Assembly (NCBI RefSeq): GCF_001884105.1 | Contig: NZ_MACI01000093.1 | Location: forward strand, 124,001 to 188,000 | Source of the DNA: Bacillus luti | GTDB lineage: Bacteria; Bacillota; Bacilli; Bacillales; Bacillaceae_G | Length of the DNA: 64,000 nucleotides | Direction of reading: 5' to 3' | Shown: one piece after another, positions 44,305 through 54,086 of the stretch | How the letters are laid out: each line of letters starts with the position of its first letter | How positions within the stretch are numbered: the stretch's first letter is position 1 | Made by a program: the position numbers and the translations under genes | The notes under the pieces: generated by a model | Databases searched by the model: none | What the model was told of the DNA's origin: nothing | Seen by the model: only the letters and a program-made list of their open reading frames with translations

Positions 44305-45657
44305 ATGATAAAAAAAGTATTAATAGCCAATCGTGGGGAAATTGCTGTACGAATTATTCGTGCTTGTAAAGAAATGGATATTGAAACAGTCGCAATTTAT
44401 TCAGAAGCAGATAAAGAATCACTTCACGTGCAAATTGCAGATGAGGCGTATTGTGTAGGACCAACGGTTTCAAAAGAAAGCTATTTAAATTTGACGAACA
44501 TTATTAGCGTTGCGAAGTTAACGGGCTGCGATGCTATACATCCAGGATACGGATTTTTAGCAGAGAATGCAGACTTTGCAGAGTTATGTCGTGAATGTAA
44601 CTTGATTTTTATCGGTCCAAGTCCAGAAGCTATTTCAAAGATGGGCACAAAAGACGTTGCTCGTGATACAATGAAAGAAGCAGGGGTTCCGATTGTACCA
44701 GGTTCACAAGGGATTATTAAAAATACCGAAGAAGCGATCGAGCTTGCTAATCAAATTGGATATCCAGTTATTATTAAAGCGACTGCAGGTGGCGGCGGAA
44801 AAGGTATTCGTGTTGCACGCCATGAAGAAGAGCTTGTAAAAGGAATTCAAATTACACAGCAAGAAGCTAGTACCGCTTTTGGGAACCCTGGTGTATACTT
44901 AGAAAAGTACGTTGAAGATTTCCGCCATGTTGAGATTCAAATAATGGCAGATGCACATGGAAATGCCATTCATTTAGGAGAGCGTGATTGTACAATTCAG
45001 CGCCGTTTGCAAAAACTATTAGAAGAAAGTCCATCACCTGCGCTTGATGAAAATATTCGCAAGCAAATGGGTGAGGCGGCAGTTAAAGCGGCGGTAGCGG
45101 TTGATTATACAGGTGCTGGTACGGTTGAGTTTATTTATGAATATAAAACGAAAAGCTTTTATTTCATGGAGATGAATACGAGAATTCAAGTTGAGCATCC
45201 GGTTACTGAAATGGTAACAGGGATGGACTTAATTAAAGAACAAATTCTTGTAGCTTCTGGAGAAAAGTTATCGTTACAGCAAGAAGAAGTACAATTTAAT
45301 GGTTGGGCAATTGAATGTCGAATTAATGCGGAAAACCCTGCCAAAAAATTTATGCCATCTCCAGGTAAAGTAGAAATGTACTTACCACCAGGCGGATTTG
45401 GTATTCGCGTCGATTCAGCTGTATATCCGGGATATTCAATCCCACCTTTCTATGATTCGATGGTTGCTAAATTAATTGTTCACGGAAAAACACGTGAAGA
45501 GGCAATTGCAAAAATGAAGCGAGCGCTTAGTGAATTTGTCATTGAAGGCGTACATACAACAATCCCGTTCCATTTGCAATTGCTAGATCATCCTGATTTT
45601 GTAAAAGGTGAGTTTAATACGAAATTTTTGGAAGAGCATGAACTTGTGACGCAGTGA
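44305..45657 (+). CDS. accC: Biotin carboxylase subunit of acetyl-CoA carboxylase
   Basis: A 450-residue ATP-grasp enzyme that carboxylates biotin on Acc[22 protein letters not shown] starts the N-terminal domain, [14 protein letters not shown] is the ATP-grasp glycine loop, and [11 protein letters not shown] is the catalytic region. ATG 44305 gives the same length as B. subtilis AccC; GTG 44302 is one codon upstream. Followed by yqhY. Confidence 0.96.
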   Translation: MIKKVLIANRGEIAVRIIRACKEMDIETVAIYSEADKESLHVQIADEAYCVGPTVSKESYLNLTNIISVAKLTGCDAIHPGYGFLAENADFAELCRECNLIFIGPSPEAISKMGTKDVARDTMKEAGVPIVPGSQGIIKNTEEAIELANQIGYPVIIKATAGGGGKGIRVARHEEELVKGIQITQQEASTAFGNPGVYLEKYVEDFRHVEIQIMADAHGNAIHLGERDCTIQRRLQKLLEESPSPALDENIRKQMGEAAVKAAVAVDYTGAGTVEFIYEYKTKSFYFMEMNTRIQVEHPVTEMVTGMDLIKEQILVASGEKLSLQQEEVQFNGWAIECRINAENPAKKFMPSPGKVEMYLPPGGFGIRVDSAVYPGYSIPPFYDSMVAKLIVHGKTREEAIAKMKRALSEFVIEGVHTTIPFHLQLLDHPDFVKGEFNTKFLEEHELVTQ

Positions 45658-45679
45658 TACATTAAAGGAGGTTTTTTTC

Positions 45680-46072
45680 ATGGCTGAACATATGTTAGAT
45701 ATGGGTCAAGATACAACTCTTGGTAAAGTAGAAATTGCACCAGAAGTAATCGAAGTAATTGCTGGTATTGCAGCTGCTGAGGTAGAAGGCGTAGCGGCAA
45801 TGCGTGGTAATTTTGCTACAGATGTTGTTGAGAAGTTAGGTAAGAAAAATCATGGTAAAGGTGTAAAGGTTGAATTAGCAAACGAAGATATTATCGTTGA
45901 TCTATATGTTGTAATGTATTTTGGCGTAGCAATTCCAGTTGTTGCACAAAAGATTCAAGACAACATTCGCCAAGCACTCTTTACAATGACAGGACTTGAG
46001 CCAAAAGAAGTGAACGTTCACATCGTTGGCGTAACATTCGAAACACAAAAAACAGAAATCGAACCAGTGTAA
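45680..46072 (+). CDS. yqhY: Asp23/Gls24 family protein YqhY
   Basis: A 130-residue Asp23-family protein (APEVIEVIAGIAAAEVEGVAAM, GVKVELANEDIIVDLYVVM). In B. subtilis yqhY is the third gene of the accB-accC operon and affects fatty acid synthesis. AAAGGAGG precedes the ATG. A terminator follows. Confidence 0.9.
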   Translation: MAEHMLDMGQDTTLGKVEIAPEVIEVIAGIAAAEVEGVAAMRGNFATDVVEKLGKKNHGKGVKVELANEDIIVDLYVVMYFGVAIPVVAQKIQDNIRQALFTMTGLEPKEVNVHIVGVTFETQKTEIEPV

Positions 46073-46077
46073 GAATG

Positions 46078-46110
46078 AAAAAGGTGCCTAGTAACATAGG
46101 CATCTTTTTT
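46078..46110 (+). terminator. Terminator of accB-accC-yqhY
   Basis: The stem AAAAGGTGCCTA / TAGGCATCTTTT, with one wobble pair, is followed by T's. Confidence 0.8.
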
Positions 46111-46349
46111 ATCGTTTCATTTCTTCACAAATTACAACCCTCTAATTATTATACTATTTCAAAAAATGAGAAATAAAAAAGAAAACATTTCGTTTTTCCA
46201 AAAAACGTACATTGTGATAAGATATGGAACTTGAAGTTAATCTTTTTATTATTTTTCAGCCTTGTAACCCGTGTGTGAAACGATAAATTGTGTTATTATC
46301 ATTGTATTATAAGGTTGGAAAATCAATGAAAACTGTAAGAGTAAGTGAA

Positions 46350-46378
46350 TTGACGGCTTATAAATTATAATAATATAA
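46350..46378 (+). promoter_or_regulatory. Candidate sigma-A promoter of nusB
   Basis: TTGACG and ATATAA are 17 bases apart, 42 bases before the nusB start. Confidence 0.45.
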
Positions 46379-46419
46379 CAAAGCATAAGGAAAGACTTGA
46401 AGCATAAAGGAGAGTTACA

Positions 46420-46812
46420 ATGAAACGTAGGACGGCTAGAGAAAGAGCTATGCAAGCATTATATCAAATGGATATTACAGGTGAATTAGAACCGAAAGTA
46501 GCGGTGGAAAACACGCTAGATGAAGGTGAAGAAACAAATGAGTTTCTAGAATCACTTGTTGTAGGTTTTGTAGAAAATAAAGAAGCAATTGATGAAGCGA
46601 TTCGTCAAAATTTAAAAAAGTGGAAGCTTGAGCGAATTAGTATTGTTGACCGCAGTATTTTACGTGTAGCTGTGTATGAAATGAAATACATGGAAGAAAT
46701 TCCACACAATGTAACAATTAACGAAGCAATTGAAATTGCTAAAACATTTGGGGATGAGGAATCTCGTCGTTTTATTAACGGCGTTTTATCTAATATAAAA
46801 GATACACTGTAA
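46420..46812 (+). CDS. nusB: Transcription antitermination factor NusB
   Basis: A 130-residue all-helical RNA-binding protein ([51 protein letters not shown]) that with NusE binds boxA for rRNA antitermination. AAAGGAGAG precedes the ATG. It heads the nusB-folD-xseA-xseB-ispA run. Confidence 0.95.
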
Positions 46813-46835
46813 TTTCTTTAAGGGGGAATCTTAAA

Positions 46836-47696
46836 ATGGTAGCAGTAATCATCAAAGGAAATGAAGTTGCGGAGAAAAAACGAACACAATTAACAGAAGA
46901 AGTTGTGAAGTTGAAAGAGCAAGGGATTGTACCAGGATTAGCAGTTATTTTAGTTGGAGAAGATCCAGCATCTCGTTCTTACGTAAAAGGAAAAGAAAAA
47001 GGCTGTGAACAAGTAGGGATTTATTCAGAGCTAATTGAACTTCCTGAAACAATTACTGAGGAACGTTTGCTTGCTGAAATCGATCGCTTAAATGGCGATG
47101 ACCGTATTAATGGCATATTAGTGCAATTACCTTTACCAAAACATATTGAAGAAAAAGCTATCATTGAAAGAATTTCACCAGAAAAGGATGTAGATGGATT
47201 TCACCCAATCAGCGTGGGACGTATGATGACGGGGCAAGATACATTCCTTCCATGTACACCGCATGGTATTGTAGAACTAGTAAAAGAAACGAATCTTGAT
47301 ATTTCGGGAAAACATGTTGTAGTAATTGGAAGAAGTAATATTGTCGGCAAACCAGTGGGACAATTGTTCTTAAATGAAAATGCAACTGTCACATACTGTC
47401 ATTCTAAGACGCAAAATATGAAAGAGTTATCGAAGTTAGCGGACATTTTAATCGTAGCAGTTGGACGACCTAAAATGATAACAGCTGATTACATTAAAGA
47501 AGGAGCAGTTGTTATTGACGTTGGTGTAAATCGCCTAGAAACAGGAAAGCTTTGTGGTGATGTTGATTTTGACAACGTATTAGATGTTGCAGGTTACATT
47601 ACGCCTGTTCCAAAGGGTGTTGGTCCAATGACGATTACAATGCTTCTTCATAATACTGTTGAATCTGCCAAGCGTGCAGGTGTTGTTTGTAAATAA
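46836..47696 (+). CDS. folD: Methylenetetrahydrofolate dehydrogenase/cyclohydrolase
   Basis: A 286-residue bifunctional enzyme. SRSYVKGKEKGCEQVGI carries the catalytic Y-x3-K, VQLPLPKHI and PEKDVDGFHP follow, and the NADP-binding loop is GRSNIVGKP. It interconverts C1-folates and so uses the methylene-THF made by GcvT. GGGGGA precedes the ATG. Confidence 0.95.
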   Translation: MVAVIIKGNEVAEKKRTQLTEEVVKLKEQGIVPGLAVILVGEDPASRSYVKGKEKGCEQVGIYSELIELPETITEERLLAEIDRLNGDDRINGILVQLPLPKHIEEKAIIERISPEKDVDGFHPISVGRMMTGQDTFLPCTPHGIVELVKETNLDISGKHVVVIGRSNIVGKPVGQLFLNENATVTYCHSKTQNMKELSKLADILIVAVGRPKMITADYIKEGAVVIDVGVNRLETGKLCGDVDFDNVLDVAGYITPVPKGVGPMTITMLLHNTVESAKRAGVVCK

Positions 47697-47722
47697 TTTG
47701 AATCGGCTATGAGGAGAGAGAG

Positions 47723-49081
47723 ATGGAGAAACAATATTTAACCGTTACAGCATTAACACGCTATATAAAAACAAAAATAGAATACGACCCGCATTTGCAG
47801 TCTGTTTGGTTAAAAGGTGAAATTTCCAACTTTAAAAATCATAGTCGTGGTCATATGTATTTTACATTGAAAGATGAAAATGCAAGAATTGCAGCGGTTA
47901 TGTTTGCGGGTCATAATCGTAATATTAAATTCAGACCAGAGAATGGAATGAAGGTACTCGTGAAAGGGAAAATCTCTGTTTACGAGGCGAGTGGTTCTTA
48001 TCAAATTTATATTCAAGACATGCAACCTGATGGAATCGGAAACTTGCATTTAGCTTACGAACAGTTAAAAGTTCGTTTAGAGGAAGAAGGTTTGTTTTCT
48101 CAAGTTTATAAAAAAACAATTCCTCCGTATGCTAAAACAATAGGTGTGATTACGTCGCCAACAGGAGCAGCGATTCGTGATATTATAACAACGATTAAAC
48201 GTCGTTATCCAATTGGAAATGTTATTGTATTTCCAGTACTTGTACAGGGGGAGTCAGCAGCTCCCTCAATTGTACAAGCAATTCGTACAGCGAATGAAAT
48301 GAGAGAGATAGATGTACTAATCGTTGGACGCGGAGGAGGTTCTATTGAGGAATTGTGGGCTTTCAACGAAGAAATGGTTGCAAGAGCAATCTTTAAAAGT
48401 GAAATTCCTATTATTTCGGCAGTAGGCCATGAAACGGATTTTACAATCGCAGATTTTGTTGCAGATTTACGCGCGCCAACACCGACTGCAGCAGCTGAGC
48501 TGGCAGCACCTAACATTATAGAGTTGCGAGAAAAGGTATTACAAAGAACCCTCAGATTGCAAAGAGCGATGAGAGAGTTAGTACATAAAAAAGAAGAAAA
48601 ATTACAAGTATTGCAAAAATCTTATGCGTTCCGTTATCCAAGACAAGTATATGAGCAAAAGGAAGAGCAATTAGATCGAGCATTAGAACAGCTTGTGTTA
48701 GCGAAAGAGCGCTATATTGATAAAAAAGTAAACCAGTTAAAACAGCTTTCATTTTATTTAGAGAAGCACCACCCATCTCAAAAAATTATGCAAACGAAGG
48801 TAGCAGTTGAAACGTTGCAAAAACAATTGCAACGTGAAATGCAAACGTTACTTCAAACGAAAGAATTTGCCTTCGTAAGAGCAGCTCAAAAACTTGAAGC
48901 ATTAAGTCCTCTTAAAGTAATGATGAGAGGGTATGGGCTTGTATATGGTGAAGAGAAGCAAGTGTTAAAAAGTGTGAAAGATGTCAGCCTTGGAGATGCT
49001 GTTTCAGTTCAATTACAAGATGGAATACTAGATTGTAGCGTATCAGGCATAGAGGAGCGTGAATTGAATAATGGAAAATAA
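47723..49081 (+). CDS. xseA: Exodeoxyribonuclease VII large subunit
   Basis: A 452-residue subunit with an N-terminal OB fold ([23 protein letters not shown]), a catalytic region ([53 protein letters not shown]) and a coiled-coil C-terminal part. It degrades single-stranded DNA with XseB, whose start overlaps by 11 bases. Confidence 0.95.
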   Translation: MEKQYLTVTALTRYIKTKIEYDPHLQSVWLKGEISNFKNHSRGHMYFTLKDENARIAAVMFAGHNRNIKFRPENGMKVLVKGKISVYEASGSYQIYIQDMQPDGIGNLHLAYEQLKVRLEEEGLFSQVYKKTIPPYAKTIGVITSPTGAAIRDIITTIKRRYPIGNVIVFPVLVQGESAAPSIVQAIRTANEMREIDVLIVGRGGGSIEELWAFNEEMVARAIFKSEIPIISAVGHETDFTIADFVADLRAPTPTAAAELAAPNIIELREKVLQRTLRLQRAMRELVHKKEEKLQVLQKSYAFRYPRQVYEQKEEQLDRALEQLVLAKERYIDKKVNQLKQLSFYLEKHHPSQKIMQTKVAVETLQKQLQREMQTLLQTKEFAFVRAAQKLEALSPLKVMMRGYGLVYGEEKQVLKSVKDVSLGDAVSVQLQDGILDCSVSGIEERELNNGK

Positions 49082-49301
49082 ATTAAGCTTTGAAGAGGCA
49101 ATTTCGCAACTTGAGCATCTCGTTTCTAAGCTAGAGCAAGGTGACGTACCTTTAGAAGAAGCAATCTCTTATTTTAAAGAGGGTATGGAGTTATCGAAGC
49201 TTTGTGATGAGAAATTGAAGAATGTACAAGAACAAATGGCAGTTATTCTTGGGGAAGATGGAGAGCTTGAACCGTTTACTGCTTTAGGAGATGAAGCATA
49301 G
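49071..49301 (+). CDS. xseB: Exodeoxyribonuclease VII small subunit
   Basis: A 76-residue helical-hairpin protein ([28 protein letters not shown]). It overlaps xseA and shares one base with the ispA start. Confidence 0.94.
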   Translation: MENKLSFEEAISQLEHLVSKLEQGDVPLEEAISYFKEGMELSKLCDEKLKNVQEQMAVILGEDGELEPFTALGDEA

Positions 49302-50191
49302 TGACTATCGCTTTTGATACTTTTTTGAAAGAAAGTAAAACTTTCGTAGAAGAGAAACTTGTAAGTTATGCAAATGAATTACAATGTCCTAATGTACTTC
49401 GTGAAGCGATGGCATATTCTTTGGAAGCGGGTGGAAAACGTCTCCGCCCGTTACTTTTATTTGCAACATTACAAGCGTTTGGGAAAGAAAGAAATCTTGG
49501 AGTAGGTGCAGCTTGCGCTCTTGAAATGATTCATACATACTCGTTAGTTCATGATGATTTACCTTGTATGGATGATGATGATTTAAGAAGAGGAAAGCCC
49601 ACAAATCATAAAGTATTTGGTGAAGCGATGGCAGTTTTAGCGGGAGATGGTTTGTTGACGTATGCTTTTCAAGTAATTATGGCATATGAGCAAAAGGAAA
49701 TCTCTGCTGAAAAAAAAGTAAGACTTGTACTTGAACTTGCAAAGGCAGCAGGACCCGAAGGAATGGTTGGCGGACAAGTGGCAGATATGGAAGCTGAGGG
49801 GAAATTGCTTACAATTGATGAATTGGAGTATATCCATAAGCATAAGACAGGGAAACTGCTTGAATTCGCTGTACTTGCAGGAGCGATACTTTCTGATGCC
49901 ACAGAAGAGCAGGAAAAAAACTTACTTACGTTTGCAAAATATATCGGTCTAGCTTTCCAAATTCGAGATGATATTTTAGATGTAGAAGGAACCGAAGAAG
50001 AGATTGGAAAACCGATTGGTAGTGATGTTTCAAATGAAAAGAGCACATATACAACGTTATTTACTGTAGATAGAGCAAAAGATATTTTAGAAGACACAAT
50101 TGCAAAAGCGAAAGATGCAATTAGCTCTTTGCAATTACAAGATGAATATCTAGTATCTATTTGCGACTTGATTGCAAAACGTAATAACTAA
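49301..50191 (+). CDS. ispA: Farnesyl diphosphate synthase (geranyltranstransferase)
   Basis: A 296-residue trans-prenyltransferase. The first Asp-rich motif is DDLPCMDDDDLRRGKP (from residue 85) and the second is RDDILDVEG near 223. LEAGGKRLRP carries the diphosphate-binding Lys/Arg. Start GTG 49301, overlapping the xseB stop. Converts IPP and DMAPP from the Dxs pathway into farnesyl diphosphate. Confidence 0.94.
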   Translation: MTIAFDTFLKESKTFVEEKLVSYANELQCPNVLREAMAYSLEAGGKRLRPLLLFATLQAFGKERNLGVGAACALEMIHTYSLVHDDLPCMDDDDLRRGKPTNHKVFGEAMAVLAGDGLLTYAFQVIMAYEQKEISAEKKVRLVLELAKAAGPEGMVGGQVADMEAEGKLLTIDELEYIHKHKTGKLLEFAVLAGAILSDATEEQEKNLLTFAKYIGLAFQIRDDILDVEGTEEEIGKPIGSDVSNEKSTYTTLFTVDRAKDILEDTIAKAKDAISSLQLQDEYLVSICDLIAKRNN

Positions 50192-50211
50192 TATAACAGC
50201 GTTTTCATTTG

Positions 50212-50240
50212 TTGAGTCATTCATCATTTTATGATATAAA
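50212..50240 (+). promoter_or_regulatory. Candidate sigma-A promoter between ispA and dxs
   Basis: TTGAGT and TATAAA are separated by 17 bases. Transcription from here would meet the terminator at 50297 after about 85 bases. Confidence 0.5.
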
Positions 50241-50296
50241 TGTAGGAAAAGGTTTTTCTTTTCTTGTTATTGGCAAAAATATATGTAGATTACATT

Positions 50297-50330
50297 GCCG
50301 TTATCACTTCGTGTTAGCGGCTATTTTTTT
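50297..50330 (+). terminator. Terminator or attenuator hairpin before dxs
   Basis: GCCGTTATCAC pairs with GTGTTAGCGGC, with one wobble and one mismatch, and is followed by TATTTTTTT. An upstream GGCAA (50272) can pair with TTGCC (50295), competing with the hairpin base. Confidence 0.65.
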
Positions 50331-50492
50331 CATCGCCTAAAGAAATATGGTTTATAATAAGATTAGGGCACAATAGACTGGTTAATAGCAAAACAAGATG
50401 AAAAATAAAAAAGAGAATTTCTTGTGTTGTGTAAATGTTTCTTATAGTATTTGACATGTTGACAGATTATGAAATGAAAGTGAGTGATCCAT

Positions 50493-52385
50493 GTGGATCT
50501 AACGCAAATTCAAAACCCTAGTTTTTTGAAAGATATGTCTATCAGTGAACTAGAGGGATTGAGTGAGGATATTCGTAAGTTTTTAATTGAAGAGCTCTCT
50601 CAAACAGGTGGACATATTGCACCTAATTTAGGTGTAGTAGAACTCACAATTGCTCTGCATAAATTATTTGATAGTCCGAAAGATAAATTTTTATGGGACG
50701 TAGGACATCAATCCTATGTACATAAAATTTTAACAGGACGTGCAAAAGAATTCGGCACATTAAGGCAATATCAAGGACTATGTGGTTTCCCAAAACGTTG
50801 CGAGAGTGAGCACGATGTATGGGAAACGGGCCATAGCTCGACATCATTATCTGCTGCAATGGGAATGGCTTTAGCACGTGATTTAAAGAAAACGAAAGAA
50901 TATGTTATACCAATCATTGGAGATGGTGCTTTAACAGGCGGAATGGCTTTAGAGGCATTGAACCATATTGGACATGAAAAAACAGACATGATTGTTATTT
51001 TGAATGACAATGAAATGTCAATTGCACCAAACGTTGGTGCGCTTCATAATGTGCTTGGACGTCTACGTACCGCGGGAAAATACCATTGGGTAAAAGACGA
51101 ACTAGAGTATATATTAAAGAAAATCCCAGCAGTCGGTGGGAAAGTTGCTGCGACAGCAGAGAAAATAAAAGATAGTCTTAAATATTTACTCGTATCTGGC
51201 GTCTTTTTTGAAGAGTTAGGCTTTACATACTTAGGTCCAGTCGATGGACACGATTATGAAAAGCTATTCGAAACGTTGCAATATGCAAAGAAAACAAAAG
51301 GCCCAGTGCTTGTTCATGTTATTACGAAAAAAGGAAAAGGTTATAAACCAGCTGAGAGTGATGTTATAGGAACTTGGCATGGAACAGGACCTTATAAAAT
51401 TGAATCAGGTGACTTCGTTAAACCGAAAGAAGTTGCACCAGCATGGAGTGCTGTTGTTAGTGAAACAGTACTTAAGCTAGCGAGAACGGACGAGCGTATC
51501 GTTGCAATTACACCTGCAATGCCTGTTGGATCGAAACTTGAGAAATTCCAAAAAGAATTCCCGGATCGTATGATTGATGTAGGTATTGCAGAACAGCATG
51601 CTACAACAATGGCAGCGGGTATGGCAACGCAAGGTATGAAGCCATTCTTAGCGATTTATTCAACATTTTTACAAAGAGCATATGACCAAGTTGTTCATGA
51701 TATATGCCGCCAAAATTTAAATGTTTTCATCGGAATCGATCGCTCTGGTTTAGTAGGCGCAGATGGTGAAACGCATCAAGGTGTATTTGACATCTCATTC
51801 TTACGTCACTTGCCGAATATGGTAATTATGATGCCAAAAGATGAAAATGAAGGGCAACATTTAGTATATACGGCGATGCAATATGAAGATGGACCAATCG
51901 CATTACGTTATGCGCGTGGTAATGGACTTGGTGTTCATATGGATGAAGAATTAAAGGCGATTCCAATCGGTTCATGGGAAACGTTAAAAGAAGGTACACA
52001 AGCGGCTATTTTAACGTTTGGTACGACAATACCAATGGCAATGGAAGCAGCTGAGCGTCTTGAAAAAGCTGGAGTTTCAGTGAAAGTAGTGAACGCTCGC
52101 TTTATTAAACCGATGGATGAAGCATATTTACATGATCTCTTAGGAAAAAATATACCGATTTTAACGATTGAAGAAGCTTGTTTAATCGGTGGTTTTGGAA
52201 CAGGAGTAGTTGAATTTGCATCTGAGAATGGGTACCATAGTACATTAATTGAACGAATGGGTATTCCGGATCGTTTCATAGAGCATGGTAGTGTAACAAA
52301 ATTATTAGAAGAAATTGGTTTAACGACAGAAGCAGTTGTAGACCGTATTCATACAATGATTCCATCAAAACAAAAAAGGGCGTAA
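50493..52385 (+). CDS. dxs: 1-deoxy-D-xylulose-5-phosphate synthase
   Basis: A 630-residue thiamine diphosphate enzyme that condenses pyruvate and glyceraldehyde 3-phosphate, the entry to the MEP isoprenoid pathway. The ThDP motif is [18 protein letters not shown]...[16 protein letters not shown] and the transketolase-like pyrimidine domain ([17 protein letters not shown]) are intact. GTG 50493 gives the family length; GTG 50484 would add three residues. Followed by tlyA, four bases on. Confidence 0.94.
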   Translation: MDLTQIQNPSFLKDMSISELEGLSEDIRKFLIEELSQTGGHIAPNLGVVELTIALHKLFDSPKDKFLWDVGHQSYVHKILTGRAKEFGTLRQYQGLCGFPKRCESEHDVWETGHSSTSLSAAMGMALARDLKKTKEYVIPIIGDGALTGGMALEALNHIGHEKTDMIVILNDNEMSIAPNVGALHNVLGRLRTAGKYHWVKDELEYILKKIPAVGGKVAATAEKIKDSLKYLLVSGVFFEELGFTYLGPVDGHDYEKLFETLQYAKKTKGPVLVHVITKKGKGYKPAESDVIGTWHGTGPYKIESGDFVKPKEVAPAWSAVVSETVLKLARTDERIVAITPAMPVGSKLEKFQKEFPDRMIDVGIAEQHATTMAAGMATQGMKPFLAIYSTFLQRAYDQVVHDICRQNLNVFIGIDRSGLVGADGETHQGVFDISFLRHLPNMVIMMPKDENEGQHLVYTAMQYEDGPIALRYARGNGLGVHMDEELKAIPIGSWETLKEGTQAAILTFGTTIPMAMEAAERLEKAGVSVKVVNARFIKPMDEAYLHDLLGKNIPILTIEEACLIGGFGTGVVEFASENGYHSTLIERMGIPDRFIEHGSVTKLLEEIGLTTEAVVDRIHTMIPSKQKRA

Positions 52386-52388
52386 CAA

Positions 52389-53228
52389 ATGAGTGCAAAA
52401 AAAGAAAGAGTAGACGTACTATTAGTAGAGCGAGGACTTATAGAAACACGTGAGAAAGCAAAACGCGCCATTATGGCAGGTCTTGTATATGCAAATGAGA
52501 TGAGACTTGATAAGCCAGGAGAGAAAATCCCACAAGATACAGAAATTACGGTGAAGGGACAAGTTATGCCGTACGTAAGCCGTGGTGGTTATAAACTTGA
52601 AAAGGCATTAGAGACATTCCATCTTGATTTACAAGATAAAGTTATGATAGATATTGGTTCATCAACTGGTGGCTTTACGGATTGTGCGCTTCAAAATGGA
52701 GCGAAATTATCTTATGCATTAGATGTAGGATACAATCAACTTGCGTGGAAATTACGTCAAGATGAGCGTGTTGTCGTAATGGAACGAACAAACTTCCGTT
52801 ACGTAACACCAGCAGATTTAGAACGTGGTTTACCGCAATTTGCTAGTATCGATGTTTCATTTATATCATTAAAGCTTATATTGCCAGTTTTAAAAACAAT
52901 GCTAATGCCTAATGGGGACGTAGCTGCGTTAATTAAACCGCAGTTTGAAGCTGGAAGAGAGCAAGTTGGGAAAAAAGGTATCGTTCGCGATAGAAAAGTA
53001 CATGAAGCTGTCGTAGAAATGATTGTCGATTTTGCTTTAAAAGAAGGATACAATGTAGAAGGTTTAACATTCTCACCAATTACGGGCGGGGATGGTAATA
53101 TTGAATTTTTAATCCATCTGAAATGGCATGGTGAACGTGAGAATGGCGAAAATCATTCTCCAGTTTCTGTTGAGCAAGTTGTTACAGAAGCGCATGACGT
53201 TCTAAAACAAAAAGGAAAAGGGGAATAA
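52389..53228 (+). CDS. yqxC: TlyA-family rRNA methyltransferase (YqxC)
   Basis: A 279-residue protein with an N-terminal S4 RNA-binding domain (RVDVLLVERGLIETREKAKRAIMAGLVYAN) and an FtsJ/RrmJ-like methyltransferase domain (DIGSSTGGFTDCALQNGA, SIDVSFISL, LIKPQFEAGRE). TlyA proteins 2'-O-methylate rRNA; the exact target here is inferred. Terminator-like hairpin at its stop. Confidence 0.88.
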   Translation: MSAKKERVDVLLVERGLIETREKAKRAIMAGLVYANEMRLDKPGEKIPQDTEITVKGQVMPYVSRGGYKLEKALETFHLDLQDKVMIDIGSSTGGFTDCALQNGAKLSYALDVGYNQLAWKLRQDERVVVMERTNFRYVTPADLERGLPQFASIDVSFISLKLILPVLKTMLMPNGDVAALIKPQFEAGREQVGKKGIVRDRKVHEAVVEMIVDFALKEGYNVEGLTFSPITGGDGNIEFLIHLKWHGERENGENHSPVSVEQVVTEAHDVLKQKGKGE

Positions 53229-53248
53229 CATATGTTGTTCCTCTTTTT
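53222..53248 (+). terminator. Terminator overlapping the yqxC stop
   Basis: GGAATAACA pairs with TGTTGTTCC, with one wobble pair and a 2-base apex, followed by CTTTTTG. It sits on the stop codon. Confidence 0.6.
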
Positions 53249-53370
53249 GTTGTAATTGTATAATGATTGTAAAAACAATTGTGTACAAGTAACGAATTAT
53301 ACGTTAACATAAATAAGTGAAGTATACCAATGTTTAAACTATGGTAAGAGATAGTGTGAGGTGCAAATGT

Positions 53371-53820
53371 ATGAATAAAGGTCAGCGCCATATTAAAATC
53401 AGGGAAATTATTGCGAACAAAGAAATTGAAACACAAGATGAATTAGTTGATATTTTACGTAATGAGGGATTTAATGTAACGCAAGCGACAGTATCGCGCG
53501 ATATTAAAGAGCTGCACTTAGTGAAAGTGCCATTACATGATGGTCGCTATAAATATAGCTTGCCAGCAGATCAACGATTTAACCCGTTGCAAAAATTAAA
53601 ACGAAATCTAGTGGATTCATTTGTAAAATTAGACACGGCAGGACATATGCTTGTGCTAAAAACATTGCCTGGTAACGCTCATTCACTTGGGGCACTTATT
53701 GATCATTTAGAGTGGGATGAGATCATCGGAACCATCTGTGGTGATGATACTTGCTTAATTATTTGCCGTACACCTGAAGACACAGGTGTTGTCTCTGATC
53801 GTTTCTTAAATATGCTGTAA
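53371..53820 (+). CDS. argR: Arginine repressor ArgR/AhrC
   Basis: A 149-residue protein. The N-terminal winged helix is [48 protein letters not shown]. The C-terminal hexamerisation and arginine-binding domain has [17 protein letters not shown] 53371 gives the usual length, with GTGAGGTG upstream. Controls arginine synthesis and breakdown. Confidence 0.94.
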   Translation: MNKGQRHIKIREIIANKEIETQDELVDILRNEGFNVTQATVSRDIKELHLVKVPLHDGRYKYSLPADQRFNPLQKLKRNLVDSFVKLDTAGHMLVLKTLPGNAHSLGALIDHLEWDEIIGTICGDDTCLIICRTPEDTGVVSDRFLNML

Positions 53821-53827
53821 CAAAAAA

Positions 53828-53875
53828 ATCTTGTTTACTTTCCTCTATAAAGTGGAAAGTAAACAGGATATTTTT
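53828..53875 (+). terminator. Terminator after argR
   Basis: A roughly 16-bp stem, ATCTTGTTTACTTTCC / GGAAAGTAAACAGGAT, with a T run. Confidence 0.88.
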
Positions 53876-54086
53876 ATGGATTAAAAATATGTATTTTCAA
53901 TTGCAATATAATATTTTGTTCGAATAAAGTAAGAAAATAGGTGGATTGACCCGTAAAACAAATGTTTGGTACAATGGAGCGGGTTAGAAAAGTAATATAT
54001 ACATAAAACATATAGTATGACTATTTGAATAAAGAACTGAGAAAAGCCCTAATAGGGGATTAGTTTATAACGAGGTGAATGGGGCA

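Larger units (their letters stand above)
46073..46419. other. Intergenic region between yqhY and nusB
   Basis: After the terminator at 46078-46110 the region is AT-rich and has no gene-like ORF. It contains a candidate promoter at 46350-46378. I see no structured RNA. Confidence 0.5.
50192..50492. other. Intergenic region between ispA and dxs
   Basis: Holds a complete promoter-to-terminator interval (50212-50330) described below, then about 160 AT-rich bases before dxs with TTGACA-like hexamers near 50453 but no clear -10. Confidence 0.5.

Noticed and set aside
49669-50097. 142-codon minus-strand ORF inside ispA
   Set aside because: Antisense to the conserved prenyltransferase and lacks a ribosome site.
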